Positions 36,720 through 45,375 of a stretch of 64,000 nucleotides of DNA are shown here, in pieces; the first letter of the stretch is position 1, and each line of letters starts with the position of its first letter. Made by a program: the position numbers and the translations under genes. Below the pieces are notes generated by a model. The model was not told where the DNA came from, did no database searches, and worked only from the letters and a program-made list of their open reading frames with translations. Source of the DNA: an uncultured Bacilli bacterium (GTDB lineage: Bacteria > Bacillota_I > Bacilli_A > RFN20 > CAG-826); the NCBI GenBank assembly GCA_944327845.1, contig CALVHN010000005.1, positions 41,110 to 105,109 of the forward strand, written 5' to 3'.

Positions 36720-39093
36720 TAAAGAAAAATATACATATCGAGATAGTAGTAATGTTAAACATGAGATTCTTCTTAATAAGGGTGATTTTGAACTTGCAGT
36801 TAAAGATGAATCGATTCATGATGTTAAATTTAAAACTAAACCAACAACATTCTTAAAAGATGCTTTTAAAAGATTTTGTAAAAATAAATCTTCGGTTACT
36901 GGGGCAATTATTTTAGGTTTACTTTTAGTTTGTTCTTTTTTAATTCCAGTAATTGATCAATCTGATATTGATACAAACCATCCTCAAGAAAGAATGTTAG
37001 AACCTAAATTATTTAATGCTGGAACTGGTTTTTGGGATGGAACAAAAAGAATAACTAATGTTGTTTGTGATACGAGTATTTCAACTGAAGATCAAGCTGG
37101 TAATGTTTATTATTATCCTTCTTCTGAATCTTATGTAACAAGTGCTGTTACTAATTTATCTTTACCTAGAGAAAATAATGAAGTTAATACTGCTAGTGAA
37201 TTTGTTACAGGTGGATTTGTAAGAATCACTAATACTAATCAATTACTTACTGAAGAGGGAGATGATACAGTAATTGAAAATAATACAATTACTTACTCTT
37301 CAACCCCATATTCTTTCTCAAAAGATGGAACATATGGTTTAAATATTGAATTTGGTGATGAGCAAATTCAAGATTTAGAACTTGGCGATTATCGAATTTA
37401 CTTATCTTATTCAATCACTACAAATGGTCAATCTGGACAATCTTATACTCCAACTTTTAATGAATTTACTCCTTTAGAGGTTGAAGATGGAACAGAAGTT
37501 GCTCCTTATGTTGGTACATGGAATGGTAGTGTTTCTATCAATAATCAAGCTTTAAATATTGAATTAGTACTTGAAGAAAGCAATGTTGGCACATTTAATG
37601 GACAAGATTTTAGCTATACCGTTACTGAGCCAACTGAAGAATCTTCTTTATATACAATAAATATTGAAGCAGATGATGGTACTTTTGAATTTAATTTAAC
37701 TTTTGATGGAAATGAAGAAGTTACACCAGAAAATGGTAAATTATCTGGAACATATCGTAGTATTGTTGTTAATCAATATAATTTAACTGGAACTAGCGAA
37801 GAACCTTTTATTAATACTTATGAAAGCTTCTCAAATAATGATATTTTAAGTGAAATTAGAGAAACATTAAGTGAAGAAAATGAAATTAGTGATTTAACAA
37901 TCAATATTGATGTTAGACCTGGAGTTAATGTTAATACTTATTTATTAGTTAAATCAATTAATCTCACTACTTCAATAGCATCTGAACAAAATATCGTTTC
38001 TCAAATTGGATATAGTGATGCTAATGCTTCTTTATTAGTTAAATCTGGTGCTGGTTATTGGAGATGTAATGGACAAAAGAATTTATATCATGGAACTGCT
38101 TATGTTTGTGATTTTACTTATGATACATATGAAGCAGTTTATGGCAATTCAATTGAAATCGTTCCTCAAACAACATTTAATCAATATATTGAACGTGGAT
38201 GGATTAAAGAAATTGATTGGGATGAAGCAGTAAGAGCTGGATCAAATCAAGAAAGACTCGCTGAAATATTTAATGCAGCAAAAACTGATTTAACTGATGA
38301 TTATTGCCCTGTTATGTCTTTAGTTAGAGTTAGAAGAGGAAGTGCAGGAGGTGTCACTTACTACACAATTGAAGCTCAAGTTTCTAGATATAAATTATTA
38401 GGTTATACTTCTATGCCAAGATTTTTACTTGGTACTGATAGCTATGGTAAAGATATGTTAAAAGTTGTTTTCGTTGGTTTAAGAAATTCACTTTTACTTG
38501 GTCTTTGTGTTACTGTAGTTTGCTTTATCTTTGGTTTATGCTGGGGTGCAATTTGTGGATATTATGGTGGTAATATCGACTTAATCTTAGAAAGATTTAC
38601 CGACTTTTTAAGTGGTGTTCCTTGGATTGTTATTATGACTTTATGTGTTTTAAATCTTGGTAGCAACTTTGGTGTTTTCCTCCTTGCTATGTGTATGACT
38701 GGTTGGATTGGAACTGCTGCTAGAACTAGAACTCAATTCTATCGATTTAGAGATCGAGAATATACTTTAGCTTCAAGAACTTTAGGTGCAAGTAGTCCTC
38801 GTTTAATCTTTAAACATATTTTACCTAATGCGATGGGTACAATTGTTACTTCGTCTATCTTAATGATTCCTTCAGTTATTTTCTCTGAAGCTACTATTTC
38901 TTATTTAGGTTTAGGATTTAGAGATATGACATCTCTTGGTGTAACTTTATCAGATAACCAACAATACTTATCAACTTATCCATATTTAATTATTTTCCCA
39001 TCAGCTATTATGGCTTTAATTATGATTAGTTTTAACTTATTTGGTAATGGTTTAAGAGATGCGCTTAATCCATCTTTAAAGGGGAGCGATTAG
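36712..39093 (+). CDS. oppC: Oligopeptide ABC transporter permease OppC with large external insertion
   Basis: A 793-residue protein; OppC is normally about 300. The first membrane segment lies at about 60-82. The conserved L-G-T-D-S-Y-G-K-D motif only appears at 573-581, and the rest of a normal OppC follows, with EAA loop A-S-R-T-L-G-A-S-S-P-R-L-I-F-K-H and a C-terminal G-L-R-D-A-L-N-P. The ~490 intervening residues replace a loop of a few dozen residues and lie outside the membrane. Inside it, A-P-Y-V-G-T-W-N-G near 264 begins a beta-rich module like those ending the neighbouring lipoproteins. An earlier ATG at 36670 overlaps oppB and is rejected; ATG 36712 overlaps the oppB stop. Confidence 0.9.
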   Translation: MDNKEKYTYRDSSNVKHEILLNKGDFELAVKDESIHDVKFKTKPTTFLKDAFKRFCKNKSSVTGAIILGLLLVCSFLIPVIDQSDIDTNHPQERMLEPKLFNAGTGFWDGTKRITNVVCDTSISTEDQAGNVYYYPSSESYVTSAVTNLSLPRENNEVNTASEFVTGGFVRITNTNQLLTEEGDDTVIENNTITYSSTPYSFSKDGTYGLNIEFGDEQIQDLELGDYRIYLSYSITTNGQSGQSYTPTFNEFTPLEVEDGTEVAPYVGTWNGSVSINNQALNIELVLEESNVGTFNGQDFSYTVTEPTEESSLYTINIEADDGTFEFNLTFDGNEEVTPENGKLSGTYRSIVVNQYNLTGTSEEPFINTYESFSNNDILSEIRETLSEENEISDLTINIDVRPGVNVNTYLLVKSINLTTSIASEQNIVSQIGYSDANASLLVKSGAGYWRCNGQKNLYHGTAYVCDFTYDTYEAVYGNSIEIVPQTTFNQYIERGWIKEIDWDEAVRAGSNQERLAEIFNAAKTDLTDDYCPVMSLVRVRRGSAGGVTYYTIEAQVSRYKLLGYTSMPRFLLGTDSYGKDMLKVVFVGLRNSLLLGLCVTVVCFIFGLCWGAICGYYGGNIDLILERFTDFLSGVPWIVIMTLCVLNLGSNFGVFLLAMCMTGWIGTAARTRTQFYRFRDREYTLASRTLGASSPRLIFKHILPNAMGTIVTSSILMIPSVIFSEATISYLGLGFRDMTSLGVTLSDNQQYLSTYPYLIIFPSAIMALIMISFNLFGNGLRDALNPSLKGSD

Positions 39094-39096
39094 TTT

Positions 39097-42000
39097 ATGA
39101 AAGAAAATAATATGACACGAATTGATTATAGTAAAACCCCTAAAGTATTGGAGGTTAAGAATTTACGTATTAATTTCTCTAGCGATACTGGGATGGTTTA
39201 TGCTGTTAGAGGAGTTAGCTTTGATTTATATAAAGGTGAAACTTTATGTATTGTTGGTGAAAGTGGTAGTGGAAAATCTGTCACTTCTAAAACAATCATG
39301 GGTATTTTAGCTAATAATGCGATTATTGAATCTGGACAAATTCTTTATGAAGGTGAAGATTTAGTTAGAATTTCTGAAGAAGAATTCCATCGTATTAGAG
39401 GGCATAAAATTGGAATGATTTTCCAAGATCCTTTATCTAGTTTAAATCCTATTACCAGAGTTGGTAAACAAATTACTGAAGCAACACTTATTTCAAAAAA
39501 TATTTTAAAGAAACATTATAATGATTTAATTTCTAAACAACTTGTTGCTTTAAGAAATATTTCAGCTAATGCTTTTTATGAAAAAAATAAAACCAATGCT
39601 GAAATTAATAAGATTAATACTTATTTAAAGCTTTTAAAAAATACAAAAGTAGAATTAAATGAAGAACAAAAAGATGAGATAAGTGAATATATTAACTTAC
39701 TTAATAATAATATTCTTGAAGATATTTCTTCTTTAGAATACAAATTAGAATCTCAAAAGAAAGTTGATACTTTAGAAAACAAATATTTAGAAGAAGAAAT
39801 TAAAGAAAAAAATATTGAATTACTTAATGAAGAAATTGCTTTTTATAAAGAATTTAAAGAAAACTTATTAAAAGCAAGCACTGATGAAGAAAAATTATCA
39901 TTAAGAAAAGATTTCTTAAATCATTGTTTACTTCATATTAAGAAAACTCTTTTAGTATTAAAACCTATTTATACTAAAGCTTTAGTTTTAAGAAAGGTTG
40001 ATGCTAAAAAAGAGAATCTTGATTATGCTAAAAAAGTTAAAGAAGAGTATTTAAGTAATATTAATTCTTTAAAAGAAGAATTAAAACCAATTGAAGAAAA
40101 GATCAAAGAGATTTTACCTTCTTTAAGTGAAACTCAAATTGAAGTTTATAAAGATATTCTTGAAGAAGAAAATAATAAAAAGAAATTATATTCAAGATTT
40201 GCAAGGTTTTTTGTCAATAACTCAATAAAAGGACATGAGATTAATATTTCTAAAGTTACTAAAAAAGAAGAAAAATCACGTCTTACTGGAAATGAAGAAT
40301 TTGATAATTTAGTTGCTAAACGTAGTGAAATTTTAGAAAAAATAGAAAAAACAAAAGATGATTATGTTTATAAAACTAAATTAACAGAAAAAGAAGCTAA
40401 GAAAATGGCTTTAGAGGTTATGAGAGAAGTTGGTATTCCTCTCCCAGAAAAAAGATTTTATCAATATCCTTTTGAATTTTCTGGTGGTATGAGACAAAGA
40501 ATTGTTATTGCAATTGCTTTAACTGCAAATCCAGATATTTTAATTTGCGATGAACCTACAACTGCACTTGATGTCACAATTCAAGCTCAAATCTTAGAGT
40601 TAATTAATCGTCTTAAAAAAGAAAGAGGATTATCTTGTATTTTCATTACTCACGATTTAGGTGTTGTTGCTAATATGGCAGATAGAGTCGCAGTAATGTA
40701 TGCCGGTAAGATTGTTGAATATGGTACAGCTTATGAAATATTCTATAATCCAAAGCATCCTTATACTTGGGCTTTATTATCTTCTATTCCTGATATTGAT
40801 AGTAAAGAAAAACTTGAAGCTATTGCTGGAACTCCACCAGATATGAGATTCCCTCCAAAAGGTGATGCTTTTGCTTTAAGAAGTAAATATGCTTTAGCAA
40901 TTGACTTTAAATATGAGCCTCCTTTCTTTAAGGTTTCTGATACTCATTATGCTGCAACTTGGTTGCTTCATGAATCTGCTCCAAAAGTAGAAATGCCTCA
41001 AATCGTTAAAACTCGTATTGCAAATTCTTTAAAACAATTTGAAGAGAAAAATGAAAATTCTGAAATTTTAAAGGAAATACCTCAAGAATCATTTAATTAT
41101 ATTGATTCAGTGAAAAAGTCCGTTAAACAAAGCTTATTACAAAAAAATCTTAAAGCTTATCAACAATTAGAAGATGGTACTATTGATGTTTCTTTAGATG
41201 ATGCAAATGATAATTTACATACTTCTAAGTTATCAAAAGATGAACTTGTTGGGGTAAAAGAAGAAGATAAGTCTCAAGAAATCAACAACATCAAATCAAA
41301 ATGTAAATATAAAGAAGAATATGTAAAAGATAATATTATTTTATCTGTTAACCATCTTAAACAATATTTCTTCTTTGGTAGCTCTTTAAATAGATATAAA
41401 TTAAAAGCAGTTCATGATGTTTCTTTTAATGTTAAAGAAGGTGAATGTTTTGGTGTTGTTGGTGAATCAGGTTGTGGAAAAACAACAACTGGTAGATGTA
41501 TTATGAGACTTTATCATATTACTTCTGGTTCAATTTATTATAAAGGTTATCGAATCGCTGCTGGTTCTAGATGGAATCAAAAAGAAATTAAATATACTAA
41601 CATTCGTTACCATAAAAAATTAAAAGAATTAAAACGTTTATTAAAAGAAGGTTCAATTTATTCTTGGGAATATGAAGAAGAAGTTAAAAAAGCTAAAGAA
41701 TACCGTAATAATGTTGTTAGTGTTCAAAAAGCTAAGATTTCTCAAATTAAACATGATGATAAAAATGTTTCAAGAAAATTAATGAGCGAAATTCAAATGA
41801 TTTTCCAAGATCCAATCGACTCATTAGATCCAAGAATGACTGTTGAAGATATTATTCAAGAAGGTTTAATTCTTCAAGGTTATCGAAACAAAGAAGAAAA
41901 TCATAAAAAAGTTATTGAAGTCTTAGAAAAAGTTGGATTGATTGCTGATTATTGTAACCGTTATCCACATGAATTCTCTGGCGGTCAACGACAAAGAATT

Positions 42001-42480
42001 GGTATTGCTCGTGCATTAATTATGAATCCTAAATTATTAATTTGTGATGAACCTATTTCTGCACTTGACGTTTCAATTCGTGCTCAAATTATTAATTTAT
42101 TAAATAAATTAAAAGAAGAAATGGGCTTAACTATTATGTTTATTGCTCACGATTTATCTGTTGTTAAATATTTCTGTGATCGAATTGCAGTTATGTATTT
42201 TGGTGAACTTGTTGAACTTGCATCAAGTGATGAACTATTTAAGCATCCATTGCACCCTTATACTAAATCATTATTGTCAGCAATTCCTAAACCAAATCCT
42301 CTTACTGAAAAAGAAAGAGTTAGAATTGTTTACGATCCTCAAAAAGAGCATGATTATTCTCTTGAAAAACCAAGTCTTGTAGAGATTAGCAAAGATCACT
42401 TTATCCTTGCTTCTCCTAGTGAGGTAGTTAAATATAAAGAAGAAATCAAAAAGCTTGATTTAGAAGCAAAAGAAGAATAA
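39097..42480 (+). CDS. oppDF: Fused oligopeptide transporter ATPase OppD-OppF
   Basis: A 1127-residue protein carrying both ATPase subunits. NBD1 has Walker A G-E-S-G-S-G-K-S at 54-61, Q-loop I-F-Q-D-P at about 108-112, signature S-G-G-M-R-Q-R at 462-468 and a following Walker B C-D-E-P-T-T-A-L-D. NBD2 has Walker A G-E-S-G-C-G-K-T at 789-796, signature S-G-G-Q-R-Q-R at 961-967 and C-D-E-P-I-S-A-L-D. Between Q-loop and signature, NBD1 carries a ~290-residue Lys/Glu-rich helical insertion (about 135-420). NBD2 has a smaller one near 815-890, and a ~100-residue linker joins the halves. One polypeptide would power OppBC. It starts 3 bp after the oppC stop. Confidence 0.92.
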   Translation: MKENNMTRIDYSKTPKVLEVKNLRINFSSDTGMVYAVRGVSFDLYKGETLCIVGESGSGKSVTSKTIMGILANNAIIESGQILYEGEDLVRISEEEFHRIRGHKIGMIFQDPLSSLNPITRVGKQITEATLISKNILKKHYNDLISKQLVALRNISANAFYEKNKTNAEINKINTYLKLLKNTKVELNEEQKDEISEYINLLNNNILEDISSLEYKLESQKKVDTLENKYLEEEIKEKNIELLNEEIAFYKEFKENLLKASTDEEKLSLRKDFLNHCLLHIKKTLLVLKPIYTKALVLRKVDAKKENLDYAKKVKEEYLSNINSLKEELKPIEEKIKEILPSLSETQIEVYKDILEEENNKKKLYSRFARFFVNNSIKGHEINISKVTKKEEKSRLTGNEEFDNLVAKRSEILEKIEKTKDDYVYKTKLTEKEAKKMALEVMREVGIPLPEKRFYQYPFEFSGGMRQRIVIAIALTANPDILICDEPTTALDVTIQAQILELINRLKKERGLSCIFITHDLGVVANMADRVAVMYAGKIVEYGTAYEIFYNPKHPYTWALLSSIPDIDSKEKLEAIAGTPPDMRFPPKGDAFALRSKYALAIDFKYEPPFFKVSDTHYAATWLLHESAPKVEMPQIVKTRIANSLKQFEEKNENSEILKEIPQESFNYIDSVKKSVKQSLLQKNLKAYQQLEDGTIDVSLDDANDNLHTSKLSKDELVGVKEEDKSQEINNIKSKCKYKEEYVKDNIILSVNHLKQYFFFGSSLNRYKLKAVHDVSFNVKEGECFGVVGESGCGKTTTGRCIMRLYHITSGSIYYKGYRIAAGSRWNQKEIKYTNIRYHKKLKELKRLLKEGSIYSWEYEEEVKKAKEYRNNVVSVQKAKISQIKHDDKNVSRKLMSEIQMIFQDPIDSLDPRMTVEDIIQEGLILQGYRNKEENHKKVIEVLEKVGLIADYCNRYPHEFSGGQRQRIGIARALIMNPKLLICDEPISALDVSIRAQIINLLNKLKEEMGLTIMFIAHDLSVVKYFCDRIAVMYFGELVELASSDELFKHPLHPYTKSLLSAIPKPNPLTEKERVRIVYDPQKEHDYSLEKPSLVEISKDHFILASPSEVVKYKEEIKKLDLEAKEE

Positions 42481-42489
42481 TTAGGAATA

Positions 42490-42521
42490 AATGTCATTAA
42501 TTCAGGTTAATGACATTTTTA
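42490..42521 (+). terminator. Rho-independent terminator after oppDF
   Basis: A perfect 11-bp stem (42490-42500 with 42507-42517) closes a 6-nt loop, followed by TTTATTT. Confidence 0.88.
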
Positions 42522-42576
42522 TTTGAAATATTAATTTAGTGTTTTTAAAATATTGTATTGTTGGAGAGAAATTTAT

Positions 42577-43596
42577 ATGAAATTTTATACAAATAACAAA
42601 TTAAAAAAGACAAAAAAATGGATAATTACTGGCTCAGTTTTAGGAGTAATTGCTTTATTCTTATTAACAATTAACTTAATTCCACCAGTAAAAGTAATGG
42701 AAGATAATCCATTTTTAGTAGAAGAAGGTGAACTTCCTATGTTATGTGCTCATAGAGGAGGAAAAATATCTAATCCTGAAAATACATTAAAAGCTTATAA
42801 AAATTCTTTAAGAGATTATGATATTGATATCATGGAAACAGATTTATGGCTTACTAAAGATAATCATTTAGTTTTAAATCATGATTCAACAATTAATAGA
42901 ACAAGTGATGTTGAAGAACTTACTGGAAGTAAAGAAGATTATTTAATAAGTGACCATACTTTAGATGAATTAAAGAATTTTAATTTTGGATATAATTTTA
43001 ATATTAATGGAGAATATCCATATCGAGATTTAGTAACTTTTGATCAAGAAAATCGTAAGGAAGTTATTGAAGAAAATGATTTATCTATTGTAACTATTGA
43101 AGATTTATTAGGAACTTTTTATGAAGATAATAAAGATTTATTATTTATTGTCGAAATTAAAGATTCAGGAGAAAGAGGCTTTTTAGCAGCTGATATTCTT
43201 GAAAATATATTAATAGAAAACTTCCCAGATTATTTAAATCGAATCGTTATTGGCACATTCCATACAGAAGTAGAAAACTATTTAAAAACTGAACATCCTT
43301 CATTATTAAGAGGTGCTTCAACTGGCGCAGTTATTAAATATTGTGTCATGAATTGGACAGCAACTAATTTATTTAATTATGATAATTATGTTTGCTTACA
43401 ACTTCCAACTTCACAAATGGGAATTGACTTAACTTGGGATTATCATATCTCTGAAGCTCATCAAAAGAATATTGCAGTTCAATACTGGACAATTAATGAT
43501 GAAGCAACAATGAGAACCTTAATTGAAAAAGGATGTGATGCTATTATGACCGATGATCCTGCTTTATTAAAATCAGTATTAGATTCTTATAAGTAA
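42577..43596 (+). CDS. Membrane-anchored glycerophosphodiester phosphodiesterase
   Basis: A 339-residue enzyme. One transmembrane segment (about 13-32) is followed by the GDPD domain: C-A-H-R-G-G with His 59, P-E-N-T, then M-E-T-D-L-W-L-T-K-D and L-N-H-D with the second catalytic His, and V-E-I-K-D further on. The family hydrolyses glycerophosphodiesters to glycerol 3-phosphate and an alcohol. The anchor puts the domain outside, as in the GlpQ/YqiK group that uses lipid or teichoic-acid breakdown products. TTG 42553 would include the GGAGAG site, so ATG 42577 is the start. It is a single-gene unit between a terminator and a repeat copy. Confidence 0.9.
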   Translation: MKFYTNNKLKKTKKWIITGSVLGVIALFLLTINLIPPVKVMEDNPFLVEEGELPMLCAHRGGKISNPENTLKAYKNSLRDYDIDIMETDLWLTKDNHLVLNHDSTINRTSDVEELTGSKEDYLISDHTLDELKNFNFGYNFNINGEYPYRDLVTFDQENRKEVIEENDLSIVTIEDLLGTFYEDNKDLLFIVEIKDSGERGFLAADILENILIENFPDYLNRIVIGTFHTEVENYLKTEHPSLLRGASTGAVIKYCVMNWTATNLFNYDNYVCLQLPTSQMGIDLTWDYHISEAHQKNIAVQYWTINDEATMRTLIEKGCDAIMTDDPALLKSVLDSYK

Positions 43597-43602
43597 AAAT
43601 TT

Positions 43603-43638
43603 TAAAATCTTTGCAAAACCCCATTATTTTTTAGAAAA
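43603..43638 (-). repeat. Dispersed intergenic repeat, copy 6 (reverse orientation)
   Basis: AATCTTTGCAAAA, CCCC, ATTATTTTTTA, a near-perfect reverse-complement match to the family. It starts 7 bp after the GDPD stop. Confidence 0.65.
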
Positions 43639-43795
43639 TTAGTACTTTTTTAGGAGTAAATTTGTAGATAAAAATAGGTTAAAAGACCAATTTAAAACTA
43701 TTAATTTTTTTGGTAAAATTGAAACAGTATTTTTATAAAAAATACTTTATTTATTTTATATTTTTATTATAATTTTCAATTAGGAGATTATTTTT

Positions 43796-44353
43796 ATGGC
43801 AAAAGATACAACAAAGGTTAAAAAGGTTTCAAGAATCTCACAAGTAGTAACACTTATCGCTGTATTACTTGTATTTGGATTATCATTTGGACCAGCTATT
43901 GTAACTAGAAGCGATGGAGCTTCAATTTATGAATGCACTAACTTTATGTTTAGAGGTGTTAGTGGTGGATTATTGTCTGCATTTATTTTTGTTTCATTAG
44001 CAATTTTATTTGCAATTTTAACTTTAGTTTTTGGTTTAGTTTCAAAAACTGATAGAAATGGAAACAAACTTAATGAAAAAATTGGCGATAATTTTATAGG
44101 CTTTATTGAAATATTAGAAGCTGCATTTATGTTTACTGCTGGTATGCTTTTCTCTTTCACTAGAGTATTTGCTTTTGGAAATATTAAAGCAAATGGTGGT
44201 AATTTAATTGATTTAAGCACTTGGAATTTTATTGGCTGGGCTGCTATTGTTATTGCAATTGTTTGTTTCTTAAGTTGTTTATTTTTACTTTATTCTGGAA
44301 CAAGAAATATTGGAATTCGTGCAGCAATGAACGCTGAAGAAGAACAATATTAA
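43796..44353 (+). CDS. Four-TM membrane protein of unknown function
   Basis: A 185-residue protein that I do not recognise. Four hydrophobic segments lie at about 16-36, 58-82, 103-125 and 145-168, with a short charged loop K-T-D-R-N-G-N-K after the second. The N-terminus is Lys-rich and cytosolic, and the C-terminus is acidic (A-E-E-E-Q). No catalytic or binding motif is visible. An AGGAG site precedes the ATG, and it has its own terminator. An AT-rich hairpin (AGTATTTTT with AAAAATACT at about 43726-43747) precedes the gene. Confidence 0.75.
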   Translation: MAKDTTKVKKVSRISQVVTLIAVLLVFGLSFGPAIVTRSDGASIYECTNFMFRGVSGGLLSAFIFVSLAILFAILTLVFGLVSKTDRNGNKLNEKIGDNFIGFIEILEAAFMFTAGMLFSFTRVFAFGNIKANGGNLIDLSTWNFIGWAAIVIAIVCFLSCLFLLYSGTRNIGIRAAMNAEEEQY

Positions 44354-44420
44354 TATAATCTTAGATTATTTATTTTTCTAAAATAATTTAAGAATATTAA
44401 TTAAAAACAAAATAAATTCT

Positions 44421-44452
44421 AAAATCTTCGATTTTGTCGAAGATTTTTTATT
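44421..44452 (+). terminator. Rho-independent terminator after the 43796 gene
   Basis: An 11-bp stem (44421-44431 with 44437-44447) closes a 5-nt loop, with a T run in and after the right arm. Confidence 0.85.
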
Positions 44453-44497
44453 ATAAAAATAAAGTATTAATAAAAATATTTAAAAAAAATTTGGTCT

Positions 44498-44506
44498 TGT
44501 TATAAT
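44498..44506 (+). promoter_or_regulatory. Extended -10 promoter of the structured RNA
   Basis: TGTTATAAT is TG-N-TATAAT (hexamer 44501-44506), a full extended -10. Only a weak TTTAA-like -35 is present. It would start transcription near 44513. Confidence 0.6.
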
Positions 44507-44512
44507 TTAAAT

Positions 44513-44648
44513 AGAAATAGAGGAAGAAATCCTCGGTTATATGAAAGGCATTGATAATATGTGCCTAGTGATGAATGAGAGAAACTCTCATTAGCCCCTC
44601 CTAAAGATATGAGAAACAATGGATAGAGAAAAAGGAGGGGTTTTATTT
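44513..44648 (+). ncRNA. Structured RNA of unknown class ending in a terminator (riboswitch or small RNA candidate)
   Basis: Between an extended -10 promoter and the XRE gene at 44700 lies a noncoding stretch with four hairpins: GAGGA/TCCTC (44520-44534), AGGCA/TGCCT (44546-44566), a perfect 8-bp AATGAGAG/CTCTCATT around AAA (44574-44592), and CCCCTCCT/AGGAGGGG (44595-44640) with an unusually long 30-nt loop and a TTTT tail. The last is a terminator. The first hairpin's AGAGGA could instead pair with the terminator's CCCCTCCT arm, which would allow switching. It matches no riboswitch, 6S, SRP or T-box consensus that I know. It may control the downstream regulator or act as a free small RNA. 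Confidence 0.6.
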
Positions 44649-44699
44649 GTAAAAAAATATTTTTAATATAGAATATTTTAAAAAAGTTGAGGTTTATTT

Positions 44700-45374
44700 A
44701 TGAATGTTGGTCATAGATTAAGAGAGTTTAGATTAAGATTTAATTACACAGTTGAGGATTTATCTTCTTTAATTAATGTAACAAGTGAAACTATTTTATC
44801 TTGGGAAAAGGGCGAAGTTACTCCAAATTTTGATCAATTAAATGAATTAGCAGCTTTATATGATGTAAGTGAAGAAGATTTAATTAATACAAATAAAGGA
44901 ATTAACGAATGCTATGGTGATTTTGATCAAGATAGAAAAGTTGATGATGAAGAAGTTAAAAATAAATCAAAAGTAAATAAAGAAAAAGATATTAAGAGTT
45001 CTAAAATTAAATTTAAAGCAAAATTAGAAATATTAAGAAATCTTGATACAATATTTGTCATTTTATTTGTTGCTATATATTTAATATTAGGATTCACTGT
45101 TAGTCATGGCTGGGCTGCTTATTGGCCTTTAATTTTATTAGGATTTGTTCCTTCTTCAATTATTAAAGCAATAATCTATAAAAAATCTGCATTAGTTAAT
45201 TATACAGTTCTTTGGATTGGATTATATTTATTAGTTTCAATGATTGGTACAGCTTATAATTTATTTAATATTTGGTGGTGCTTTATCTTTGCTATTTTAT
45301 TAATAATTCTTAGCTATTCTTTAGCAAATATTTTAGATGTTAAGTTATTTTTAAAAAGAAAAAATAAAAAATAA
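44700..45374 (+). CDS. Membrane-anchored XRE-family regulator with an EF-hand-like loop
   Basis: A 224-residue protein. A Cro/C1-type helix-turn-helix lies at about 6-60 (L-S-S-L-I-N-V-T-S-E-T-I-L-S-W-E-K-G). A charged linker contains D-F-D-Q-D-R-K-V-D-D-E-E at 74-85, which fits the EF-hand calcium loop at positions 1, 3, 5, 8, 9 and 12 but lacks the usual Gly at 6. Hydrophobic segments follow at about 110-215. The layout resembles the XRE protein at 3990. A GAGG site precedes the ATG, and a structured leader ending in a terminator lies 55 bp upstream, so readthrough may control it. It converges on udk with 1 bp between the genes. Confidence 0.82.
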   Translation: MNVGHRLREFRLRFNYTVEDLSSLINVTSETILSWEKGEVTPNFDQLNELAALYDVSEEDLINTNKGINECYGDFDQDRKVDDEEVKNKSKVNKEKDIKSSKIKFKAKLEILRNLDTIFVILFVAIYLILGFTVSHGWAAYWPLILLGFVPSSIIKAIIYKKSALVNYTVLWIGLYLLVSMIGTAYNLFNIWWCFIFAILLIILSYSLANILDVKLFLKRKNKK

Positions 45375-45375
45375 G

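Noticed and set aside
39122..39310. 62-residue frame inside oppDF
   Set aside because: It is an out-of-frame shadow of the Walker A region.
43927..44220. 97-residue frame antisense to the four-TM protein gene
   Set aside because: It is a mirror of a hydrophobic gene. It has no ribosome site, and the plus-strand gene has a clear AGGAG and terminator.
44566..44596. Hammerhead-ribozyme-like run (GTGATGA, stem, AAA) in the structured RNA
   Set aside because: The core needs CTGATGA and GAAA after the stem. Here the first base differs and TAGCC follows the stem, with no third stem or cleavage site in place.
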